Origin: Caldora sp. SIO3E6
GTDB taxonomy: Bacteria; Cyanobacteriota; Cyanobacteriia; Cyanobacteriales; Coleofasciculaceae
Direction of reading: 5' to 3'
Assembly (NCBI GenBank): GCA_010672185.1
Contig: JAAHHL010000358.1
Span: forward strand, 1 to 7,011
Length of the DNA stretch: 7,011 nucleotides
In this document: positions 1-5,535 of the stretch, in pieces
Numbering within the stretch: position 1 is the first letter of the stretch
Layout: every line of letters starts with the position of its first letter
Notes under the pieces: model-generated
What the model was told of the DNA's origin: nothing
Databases searched by the model: none
Seen by the model: only the letters and a program-made list of their open reading frames with translations
Made by a program: the position numbers and the translations under genes

Positions 1-684
1 TGTTGTGTCCCCTCGACTCACCAATTTCATTAAAGGACTAACTTGATGGGAGACAGAGATTTGGCTAAATCCGATGGCTTGGGCAATTTTGGCTGCTTGT
101 TGCTCGTGGTGAGGATAGCGATAGCTGTGCATAAACACAATGGCACAACTACGAATACCTTGGTTGTAAGCAGTTTGTAAATCGTTGTGGACTTGCTCTA
201 GATTAAGGGGGATTAATTGATTCCCCTGAGCATCGTAGCGCTCCTCTGCTTCAATTACCTGTTCATAAAGCAGAGTTGGTAAGATGATTTGACGAGCAAA
301 GATATCTGGACGATTTTGATAGCCAATTCTCAAGGCATCTTTAAATCCTTTGGTAATTAGCAGAACCACGCGATCGCCTTTTCTTTCTAACAGAGCATTG
401 GTGGCTACAGTTGTCCCCATTTTGACAACTTCGATCGTTTCGGTAGGCAAAGGCTGATCGTCTGTCAGAGATAGGATATCCCGAATCCCTTGAATTGCAG
501 CATCTTGATATTGTTCGGGATTTTCTGAAAGTAATTTATAGACGATAATCCACTGTTGGTTAGGCAGAGGAACAATTAGAAAACGTTGGGGATGTTGGTA
601 TAGTCTGTCGATGATTGCCTGATTGTTGGTAACAGCGACAATATCGGTGAAAGTACCACCCCTGTCAGCAAAAACTTTTAACAT
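1..684 (-). CDS. 5-oxoprolinase / hydantoinase A family protein, N-terminal part (cut by window edge)
   Basis: Reading from an ATG at 684 towards base 1 gives 228 residues with no stop, so the C-terminal part lies outside the window. The family (HyuA/OPLAH) uses ATP to open 5-oxoproline to glutamate in the cytosol; full-length bacterial 5-oxoprolinases fuse HyuA-like and HyuB-like parts and are about 1,200 residues. Visible signatures are DRGGTFTD at residues 7-14 (the hydantoinase/oxoprolinase N-terminal phosphate-binding motif), KLLSENPEQY at 50-59, MGTTVATNALLERKG at 89-103 and SPLMKLVSRGDTT at 216-228. The start is set by the DRGGTFTD motif, which normally lies within about the first 15 residues. 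A weak purine stretch (AAAGAG) precedes it. HIP1 occurs at 370-377, as in resident cyanobacterial genes. The KLLSENPEQY-type motifs favour 5-oxoprolinase over N-methylhydantoinase. Confidence 0.9.
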   Translation of the reverse strand, partial: MLKVFADRGGTFTDIVAVTNNQAIIDRLYQHPQRFLIVPLPNQQWIIVYKLLSENPEQYQDAAIQGIRDILSLTDDQPLPTETIEVVKMGTTVATNALLERKGDRVVLLITKGFKDALRIGYQNRPDIFARQIILPTLLYEQVIEAEERYDAQGNQLIPLNLEQVHNDLQTAYNQGIRSCAIVFMHSYRYPHHEQQAAKIAQAIGFSQISVSHQVSPLMKLVSRGDTT

Positions 685-703
685 TGCTCTTTCATTAATT
701 AAT

Positions 704-727
704 AATGGATAATGGATAATGGATAAT
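704..727. repeat. Heptamer tandem repeat (AATGGAT x3)
   Basis: Three perfect copies of AATGGAT run from 704 to 724, followed by AAT. Such 7-bp tandem repeats (STRR type) are common in cyanobacterial spacers. The last copy, as AATGGATAATT at 718-728, pairs perfectly with AATTATCCATT at 840-850. The two heptamer-rich tracts therefore bracket most of the spacer between the EF-hand and oxoprolinase genes in inverted orientation. Confidence 0.8.
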
Positions 728-850
728 TACTGCTGGTTAAAACCGAGAGGATTGAATATAAGGAAATCTACTAGCACTTTTTTCTCCTTGAAAGGAGAGG
801 CTTTAAAGCGGATTGATTAATTATCAATTCCTAATTATCAATTATCCATT
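718..850. repeat. Inverted-repeat spacer with inner hairpin
   Basis: An 11-bp perfect inverted repeat (718-728 and 840-850) encloses a small hairpin, TCTCCTT/AAGGAGA at 783-798. The hairpin resembles the 'CTCTCCTTTCAAGGAGAG' palindromes I associate with cyanobacterial intergenic DNA. It is not followed by a T run on either strand, so I do not call it a terminator. The unit is probably a decayed intergenic repeat; it lies in the 5' region of the oxoprolinase gene. Confidence 0.45.
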
Positions 851-862
851 GATCACTTCATC

Positions 863-1351
863 CTATGTTTGAAAATCTTTCAGGTTAAGATATCCATTGC
901 CATCAACATCCAATTGATAAAACAGACTATCAGTAATTTGTTGGGCAGTATCTATGTCTAAACCTGACTGCTGGAAAATTTGGATAGCCTCATCCCTCTC
1001 CACCATGCCATCTCGATTAAGATCAAACTTCTGGATAGCTTGTTGAACATTGCTTCTGAAGTAATTCAGCATCTGTTGTTCTAGCTGAGAAAACTGTCCA
1101 CTATGTTGTTGTGGATGAGTTTGGGTTTGAAAATCCCTTACGGTGAGATACCCATCTCCGTCAACATCCAATTGATGGAATAGACTATCAGTAATTTGTT
1201 GAGCAGTATCGATGTCTAAACCTGACTGCTGGAAAATTTGGATAGCCTCATTCCTCTCCACCATGCCATCCCGATTGAGATCAAACTTCTGGATAGCTTG
1301 TTGAAAATTATTTTTGAAATAATTTAACATCTGTTGTGTTAAGTGATTCAT
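863..1351 (-). CDS. EF-hand calcium-binding protein with internal duplication
   Basis: 162 residues with four EF-hand loops: residues 24-35 (DLNRDGMVERNE), 62-73 (DVDGDGYLTVRD), 110-121 (DLNRDGMVERDE) and 148-159 (DVDGNGYLNLKD). Positions 1, 3 and 5 and the central Gly fit calcium coordination. Loops 1 and 3 end in the usual bidentate Glu; loops 2 and 4 end in Asp, which in known EF-hands weakens calcium binding or favours magnesium. Residues 6-76 and 92-162 are near-identical copies with an 86-residue period, joined by a Q/H-rich linker (77-89). There is no signal peptide or membrane segment, so it is probably a cytosolic calcium sensor or buffer; the target is unknown. The ATG is supported by an AAGGAG site upstream. 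It is transcribed away from the methylase gene. Confidence 0.93.
   Translation of the reverse strand: MNHLTQQMLNYFKNNFQQAIQKFDLNRDGMVERNEAIQIFQQSGLDIDTAQQITDSLFHQLDVDGDGYLTVRDFQTQTHPQQHSGQFSQLEQQMLNYFRSNVQQAIQKFDLNRDGMVERDEAIQIFQQSGLDIDTAQQITDSLFYQLDVDGNGYLNLKDFQT
866..1336 (-). repeat. Tandem intragenic duplication, period 258 bp
   Basis: Copies at 866-1078 and 1124-1336 align without gaps and are roughly 85-90% identical by eye. They share long identical runs through the first EF-hand loop and the following helix. Divergence is concentrated at the distal end of each copy, around EF-hand loops 2 and 4, and in the N-terminal codons. Confidence 0.85.
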
Positions 1352-1363
1352 GATTACAATCTG

Positions 1364-1369
1364 CTCCTT
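1364..1369 (-). promoter_or_regulatory. Shine-Dalgarno site of the EF-hand gene
   Basis: AAGGAG on the minus strand, 12 nt upstream of the ATG at 1351. The spacing is slightly long but usable. It supports this start and is the clearest ribosome site in the window. Confidence 0.6.
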
Positions 1370-1418
1370 TTTTTCCTAGAATTACTTATCATCGATTAAA
1401 ATACAATAGTTGTTTTTA

Positions 1419-1427
1419 TGATATAAT
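1419..1427 (+). promoter_or_regulatory. Candidate extended -10 promoter for the R-M block
   Basis: TGATATAAT: a perfect TATAAT at 1422-1427 preceded by TG with one base between (extended -10). No good -35 lies 17 bp upstream, as is usual for extended -10 promoters. A start near 1434 would leave a leader of about 68 nt before the methylase TTG. The region is AT-rich, so a chance match is possible. Confidence 0.4.
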
Positions 1428-1501
1428 AATATGGTATTTTGAAGCATAAAACTTCAAGATGAGTAGCACGATTGACAATTAGTAGTTTTTTTTGACATAA
1501 A

Positions 1502-2434
1502 TTGAGTATTGCAGCAATCAAAACCAGACAGGCGAAACCGTTCTTGAAGTGGGCTGGTGGAAAATCTCAACTTTTATCCCAGTTTGAAGCTTTATACCCT
1601 ACAGAATTAAAACAAGGCAATATTAAAAGATATATAGAACCCTTTGTTGGTGGAGGAGCTGTTTTTTTTGATATCGTTCAGAAATATCATCTATCTTCTG
1701 CTTGTATCTCTGATGTCAATCCAGAGTTGGTCATGGTCTACCAGGTTATTCAGAAAGAACCAGAAAAATTGATTGAGCAATTAGATGATATTTCTCGAAA
1801 ATATCAAACACTATCTGAAGATGGGAGAAAAATCTTCTATTATGAACTAAGGGACAAGTTCAATTTACAGAGATTGCAAATTGATTATCATAAATATCAT
1901 GATGATTGGACTTCAAGGTCTGCCATACTCATTTTTTTGAACCGTACTTGTTTTAATGGTCTTTTTCGTCTGAATAGCAAAGGAGAATTTAATGTACCTC
2001 ATGGAAGGTACAAAAATCCTAAGATATTGGATGCAGAAAACCTGATAGCCGTGTCTCAGTTATTACAAAGTACAGAGATTGTTAATTGTGATTTTGCAGC
2101 TTGTAAGGACGCAGTTATACCTCAATCATTTATTTACTTTGATCCTCCTTACCGTCCTTTGAGCAAAACAGCAAATTTTACCTCATATGCAAAATCAAAT
2201 TTTGATGACCTGCAACAGATTCGGTTAGCGAATTTCTTTAAGCAATTGCATGAAAGTTATGAAGTAAAAATGATGTTAAGCAATTCAGACCCTAAAAATG
2301 AAAATCCGGAAGATTCCTTTTTTGAAGACTTGTATCAAGAATTCAAGATTCATCGCGTATTTGCAAATCGAATGATCAACAGTAAAGCACAAAAGCGTGG
2401 TCGTATTACTGAGCTAGTCATAACCAATTACTAA
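1502..2434 (+). CDS. Dam-family DNA adenine-N6 methyltransferase of an R-M system
   Basis: 310 residues of the D12 class (Dam/DpnM/EcoRV-type), which transfers methyl from S-adenosylmethionine to adenine N6. Motifs in order: PFLKWAGGK at 13-21 (motif X), EPFVGGGAVFF at 46-56 (motif I, SAM pocket), SDVNPELV at 70-77, FNGLFRLNSKGEFNVP at 151-166 (family-specific DNA-binding region), and the catalytic DPPY at 214-217. The length is near the family norm (about 270-310). The start codon is TTG: a TGA three codons upstream (1493-1495) closes the frame, no ATG precedes motif X, and no clear Shine-Dalgarno is visible. The endonuclease gene follows after 28 bp, so the role is self-protection. GATC is the likeliest target from family resemblance, but recognition cannot be read reliably from sequence. 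Unlike its neighbours it is AT-rich and lacks HIP1, which suggests horizontal gain. Confidence 0.95.
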   Translation: MSIAAIKTRQAKPFLKWAGGKSQLLSQFEALYPTELKQGNIKRYIEPFVGGGAVFFDIVQKYHLSSACISDVNPELVMVYQVIQKEPEKLIEQLDDISRKYQTLSEDGRKIFYYELRDKFNLQRLQIDYHKYHDDWTSRSAILIFLNRTCFNGLFRLNSKGEFNVPHGRYKNPKILDAENLIAVSQLLQSTEIVNCDFAACKDAVIPQSFIYFDPPYRPLSKTANFTSYAKSNFDDLQQIRLANFFKQLHESYEVKMMLSNSDPKNENPEDSFFEDLYQEFKIHRVFANRMINSKAQKRGRITELVITNY

Positions 2435-2462
2435 ATTTTATCCACAATTATGCTATTAAAAT

Positions 2463-3077
2463 ATGGAAAGAAATGAAGCAGAGCACAGAATATCGAAGTT
2501 AATTGGTCGAGACCTCCGACAACTTGCTGATGAGCTTGAAGTAACAGTATTTAAGAATGGAAAACTAAACAAGGGTTGGGTAGGGCATGTGATAGAGCGT
2601 TATTTGGGTTTACCTCTCAACTCATCACGTGCACCAAATTTTGGCTCTTGGGAACTAAAAGTTGTATCTTTGAAGTACCTAAAGAGTGGTAGACTGACAG
2701 TCAAAGAAACGATGGCTATCACAATGATTGATGAATATAACCTTGTCAGAACAGAGTTTGAAGATAGTCATTTATTTAACAAGATGAGAAAAATTTTGAT
2801 CCCTGCTAGAATTTGGGAAGGTAAAAATGAGGAGAGGTCAATCCTTCACGCAGTGACTTCTTTTGATCTTGACAAACCAGAAGTTTACGAGCAGGTCAAG
2901 GCTGATTACGAATTAGTTAAGAAAACAATCATATCTAAAGGATTTTCTGCGCTAACAGGTAAAATGGGTATTTATATTCAACCCCGAACAAAAGGTTCTG
3001 GACACGGTAGTACATCTAGAGCATTTTATGCTCGAACATCGTTTCTGAAGAAAATAATATTCTCAAATCTTTTGTGA
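2463..3077 (+). CDS. MvaI/BcnI/MutH-like Type II restriction endonuclease
   Basis: 204 residues resembling the MvaI/BcnI and MutH/Sau3AI branch of PD-(D/E)XK nucleases. Visible marks: NKGWVGHVIERYLGLPLNS at 36-54 (compare the KGWxGxxxExxLG region of MutH), the catalytic core NFGSWELK at 59-66 with E64-x-K66, ESH/DSH-like DSHLFNKMRK near 101-110, and GxYIQPRTKGSGHGS towards the C-terminus. The first acidic residue of the motif, expected five positions before E64 as in MvaI, is Asn (N59). The enzyme should cut unmethylated sites recognised by the preceding methylase, 28 bp upstream. It is slightly shorter than MutH (229) or MvaI (about 246) but looks complete. There is no evident Shine-Dalgarno, so it may depend on coupling to methylase translation. 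The next gene begins in the same frame 15 bp after this stop. Confidence 0.85.
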   Translation: MERNEAEHRISKLIGRDLRQLADELEVTVFKNGKLNKGWVGHVIERYLGLPLNSSRAPNFGSWELKVVSLKYLKSGRLTVKETMAITMIDEYNLVRTEFEDSHLFNKMRKILIPARIWEGKNEERSILHAVTSFDLDKPEVYEQVKADYELVKKTIISKGFSALTGKMGIYIQPRTKGSGHGSTSRAFYARTSFLKKIIFSNLL

Positions 3078-3092
3078 AAAAAGCGCTTAGTA

Positions 3093-3587
3093 ATGGAAAA
3101 ACTGTCTGGCGCAGGTGGAAATTGGCGAGTTATTGGAGAGATAGCCGATCCCAATGTTATCAAGCAACAAGACCAAGTATCATGTGGAACTGCTTGTGGG
3201 GAAATGCTACTCAGGGATAGAGAAATTTACGATGTAAATCAATCTATAATCGCGGCTGAAACTGGAGTACCTGTGAGTATCGAAACTCTAGCAATGGTAC
3301 TCAATCGTCTTGATTGCGATAGTTCTAGAGTTTGGTTGGGAGGAACTGTGTCTATTCCAGGAGCAACAGACTCTGAAATAATTGATGTACTGATTGACAC
3401 AGGTTCTTGGGGTGCCATTTTGTGGGAACCTTTGGCTAACTTGGGTCACATGGTTGTTGTTCATGGTATTGACGAGACAGAAAAAATTATAATTCGCGAT
3501 CCTTGGGAGGCTACAAGTTATAAAATGGATAGAGAGGAATTTATTAATTTCTGGAATAGTCAAGCTATTTATTCATTGAAACGATGA
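3093..3587 (+). CDS. Papain/C39-like cysteine peptidase domain protein
   Basis: 164 residues forming one papain-fold domain. The probable active site is Q25 (oxyanion hole, six residues before Cys as in C39 peptidases), C31 in QVSCGTACGEMLL, H119 in GHMVVVHGID and D136 in IRDPW. This Q...C...H...D order matches bacteriocin-leader C39 peptidases and papain-fold toxin domains. No transporter, secretion signal or membrane segment is attached. The first 20 residues (GAGGNWRVIGEIADP) look like a lead-in to such a domain. No ribosome site is visible, and the upstream frame is continuous with the endonuclease back to its TGA. The downstream gene overlaps by ATGA, implying a shared job. Substrate unknown: alternatives are a leader-cleaving protease, a toxin effector or a house protease. 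The fold call is fairly sure; the role is not. Confidence 0.75.
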   Translation: MEKLSGAGGNWRVIGEIADPNVIKQQDQVSCGTACGEMLLRDREIYDVNQSIIAAETGVPVSIETLAMVLNRLDCDSSRVWLGGTVSIPGATDSEIIDVLIDTGSWGAILWEPLANLGHMVVVHGIDETEKIIIRDPWEATSYKMDREEFINFWNSQAIYSLKR

Positions 3588-3907
3588 ACGTACAAGTTTT
3601 GTCTATTAAACCGAGCCAAGAACCCAACTCCCATGAAGTACTATTATCAATTGGTGAAGATAGACAGATATTTAAATTTACCACTGAAGTCAATCAAGTG
3701 GGAGGTCGTCAACTTCAAACAACTCAGGGAGAGCGCCGGTTTTCAGATTGCTTCAGATTCAATCAGCGAGTAGCGATGAATGTGAGCAAGTTAGTCGTTA
3801 AATTTTACAATGAAGAGACCGTTGAACTTCCAGCATATGTAGGTAATTTAGTCACTCCTGAAGAAGCTGTATCGCAATTGAAGCCAATCGCATCCTCAGT
3901 TCAATAG
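3584..3907 (+). CDS. Small unknown protein coupled to the cysteine peptidase
   Basis: 107 residues, unrecognised. It is soluble, mixed in charge, with alternating hydrophobic stretches (VQVLSI, EVLLSI, RQIFKF, KLVVKFY, TVELPAYV) that suggest a mostly beta fold, and a short helical tail from about residue 90. It has no signal peptide or membrane segment and one cysteine (C56). Its ATG overlaps the peptidase stop as ATGA (3584-3587), a classic translational-coupling arrangement, so it probably binds, inhibits or is processed by the peptidase. By analogy with toxin/immunity pairs it could be an immunity protein or specific inhibitor; it could equally be a substrate. The reading frame is convincing because of the overlap and the protein-like composition. 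Confidence 0.7.
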   Translation: MNVQVLSIKPSQEPNSHEVLLSIGEDRQIFKFTTEVNQVGGRQLQTTQGERRFSDCFRFNQRVAMNVSKLVVKFYNEETVELPAYVGNLVTPEEAVSQLKPIASSVQ

Positions 3908-3938
3908 AAAAGTCATCGTTTTTGATTATTTTTGCCGC

Positions 3939-4055
3939 AGGGTGAACGAAATTTTGGGTGGGATTTCTTGAGCGTTGTATTCAAAAATTATCAGTTCTCT
4001 CTTCTTCCCCAGCTCCTCCGCTCCTCCGCTCCCCACCCTTTTTTTCGCTCACCCT
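3939..4055. repeat. Inverted repeat pair flanking a pyrimidine-rich tract
   Basis: The left arm 3939-3962 (AGGGTGAACGAAA...GGGTGGG) matches the reverse complement of the right arm 4032-4055 at about 19 of 24 positions, with mismatches mostly in the central A/T run. The pair encloses the tandem repeat at 4012-4033. It is probably a decayed MITE-like or palindromic intergenic element. It lies between the 3' ends of two converging genes (small protein and cbiET), where a bidirectional terminator would be useful, but I see no clean stem plus T run. Confidence 0.45.
4012..4033. repeat. Octamer tandem repeat (GCTCCTCC)
   Basis: GCTCCTCC at 4012-4019 and 4020-4027, then partial GCTCCC at 4028-4033. 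It belongs to the same CCCCAGCTCC-type pyrimidine-rich family seen at 5380-5398 and 5486-5535. Confidence 0.7.
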
Positions 4056-4084
4056 TTGCCGCGCTGCACTAGTGCCGAAAGAAA

Positions 4085-5359
4085 CTAATTTGACGGTAAT
4101 TTTTTTTGATTAGCAGTCAAAATTGTCACTGGATTAAGGGGAGTAAAGCGGGTTAACTGTCCTATGGGTACAGAGCGAGATAGCTGAACTTGCAGTAAGC
4201 GATAATTCCAGGAGTGGGAATTGAACCAATCAAGAGCTTGGTTAAGGTGTTCCAAAGTTGCTAGAGCTAACACCACTATGCCATCAGTAGCCAAGTTAGC
4301 TCGGCAGCTGTCGAGAATAGCACTCAAATTGCCCCCACTACCACCAAGAAAAATGCGATCAGGTGCTGGGAGTTGGGGCAAAATTTCTGGGGCACTCCCC
4401 TGTATGGAGACAACATTGTTGACTTGTAGGCGTTGGCAATTTTGCTCAATTAAGGTGGAGCCCATGGCAGTTTTCTCAATGGCGTATACCTGAGATGTCT
4501 GGCACAAACGGGCAATTTCAATCGAAACGGAACCTGTTCCTGCACCAATATCCCACACTATTTGTCCCGGTTGTAGTGCTAGTTCTCCCAAAATCAACAG
4601 TCGAACTTCTCGCTTAGTCATCAAACCGGGACGATCCGGAAAACTGACAAATGTCCGGTCTGGTAATCCTAGCAAAGGTAGGGAGTTAATTTCTAGGGAT
4701 TGATTAACTGGTTCAGACTGACGGAGTAAGACAACAACATTCAGTGCTGCAAAAGTCTTTTGTAAGATCTGCTCTATAGGGAGACATTGTACTTGCTCAT
4801 CAGTACTTCCGAGATTTTCACAGACCCAAAATTGGTAGCAGTTGGCTAAATCCAAACCCAGCAATAGTTGGGCGATCGCATTTGGTGTATTGTTTTGATC
4901 AGTGAGCAATCCAATTTTGTTGACACTCTGCTTTAGAGCGACAGTTAGCTGCTCCAAAGAGCGCCCATGAACACTAATTAGCTGGGCATCTTGCCAAGGT
5001 ACTTTAATCCGATTGAAAGCCAGTTGAATGGCACTAAGATGGGGATAAAAGGTGAGCTGAGATGGAGGTAGTTGAGCCAGCAAAAACCGTCCTAAACCAA
5101 AAAACAAGGGATCTCCGCTGACTAATACAACAATGCAGCTGTCGGGATTATCCGTTGCTAAATGGGTGCGAATCTGTTGAATTGCCTCGGTAAAATCCGT
5201 GAGTACTAGACGTGAGGCAGAATGGTTAGGGAAATAACTCAAGTGGCGATCGCTTCCCACTAATAAAGTTGCCTGCTCTACTAACTGTCGTACTGTCTCT
5301 GTTAGTCCAGCTGCGCCATCCAAACCAATTCCAACAACATTTACCCCATTCATCCTCAT
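4085..5359 (-). CDS. cbiET: Fused CbiE-CbiT precorrin C5,C15-methyltransferase (decarboxylating)
   Basis: Cobalamin biosynthesis enzyme, also called CobL: the N-terminal CbiE half methylates C5 of the corrin ring, and the C-terminal CbiT half methylates C15 and removes the acetate carboxyl at C12. In 424-residue numbering, CbiE shows VVGIGLDG at 8-15, SGDPLFFG at 82-89 and LLTDQNNTP at 151-159. CbiT shows MTKREVR at 247-253, the SAM-binding DIGAGTGS at 270-277 and IFLGGSGG at 336-343. The length fits a complete fusion (about 400-430). The open frame reaches a TTG at 5425, but those 22 extra residues translate repeat DNA; CbiE proteins begin just before VVGIG, so I take the ATG at 5359 (5353 is an alternative). 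The precorrin-8X mutase lies 176 bp upstream on the same strand. HIP1 occurs twice inside. No B12 riboswitch is visible. Confidence 0.95.
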   Translation of the reverse strand: MRMNGVNVVGIGLDGAAGLTETVRQLVEQATLLVGSDRHLSYFPNHSASRLVLTDFTEAIQQIRTHLATDNPDSCIVVLVSGDPLFFGLGRFLLAQLPPSQLTFYPHLSAIQLAFNRIKVPWQDAQLISVHGRSLEQLTVALKQSVNKIGLLTDQNNTPNAIAQLLLGLDLANCYQFWVCENLGSTDEQVQCLPIEQILQKTFAALNVVVLLRQSEPVNQSLEINSLPLLGLPDRTFVSFPDRPGLMTKREVRLLILGELALQPGQIVWDIGAGTGSVSIEIARLCQTSQVYAIEKTAMGSTLIEQNCQRLQVNNVVSIQGSAPEILPQLPAPDRIFLGGSGGNLSAILDSCRANLATDGIVVLALATLEHLNQALDWFNSHSWNYRLLQVQLSRSVPIGQLTRFTPLNPVTILTANQKKLPSN

Positions 5360-5379
5360 TATCAATCCCAAGGTTTTTC

Positions 5380-5398
5380 TCCCCCAGCCTCCCCAGCT
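5380..5398. repeat. Pyrimidine-rich repeat upstream of cbiET
   Basis: CTCCCCCAGCCTCCCCAGC, a variant of the same repeat family as 4012-4033 and 5486-5535. It lies just upstream of the chosen cbiET start; translating it creates the WGGWG stretch of the over-extended reading frame. Confidence 0.5.
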
Positions 5399-5421
5399 TA
5401 ACTTAACGAAAGTATGGTTAT

Positions 5422-5440
5422 TCAACCAGATTTGATATTA
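5422..5440. repeat. Solo copy of a MITE end
   Basis: 5422-5440 (TCAACCAGATTTGATATTA) matches the reverse complement of 6228-6246 at 18 of 19 positions. 6228-6246 is the left end of the inverted-repeat element at 6230-6335. No partner end is visible nearby, so this looks like a remnant. The rejected TTG start of cbiET (5425) lies inside it. Confidence 0.55.
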
Positions 5441-5490
5441 GGGAGCTCCAAGAAATAAATCATCCCAATTTTTGGACTATCTTACTCCCC

Positions 5491-5535
5491 CAGCTCCCTC
5501 AGCTCCCTCAGCTCCCTCAGCTCCCTCAGCTCCCC
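5491..5535. repeat. Nonamer tandem repeat (CAGCTCCCT x5)
   Basis: Five copies of a 9-bp unit at 5491, 5500, 5509, 5518 and 5527, the last ending in C instead of T. It ends exactly where the cobH stop codon (5536-5538) begins. On the transcribed strand it reads AGGGAGCTG repeats, i.e. a series of Shine-Dalgarno-like GGGAG cores in the cobH-cbiET spacer. This is a typical STRR locus, and copy number is likely to vary between strains. Confidence 0.9.

Noticed and set aside
783..798. Hairpin as a Rho-independent terminator
   Set aside because: There is no T run after the stem on either strand; the T run on the plus strand lies before the stem.
1472..1501. TTGACA at 1472-1477 as -35 with CATAAA as -10 for the methylase
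   Set aside because: Transcription would start near 1508, after the TTG start codon, and the -10 match is poor. The extended -10 at 1419-1427 fits better.
3288..3563. Minus-strand open frame of 91 codons
   Set aside because: Shadow of the cysteine-peptidase gene, whose active-site motifs are clear on the plus strand.
4221..4493. Plus-strand open frame of 90 codons
   Set aside because: Shadow of the CbiT half of cbiET.
5491..5535. CRISPR array
   Set aside because: Units are 9 bp and contiguous with no spacers; this is a simple tandem repeat.
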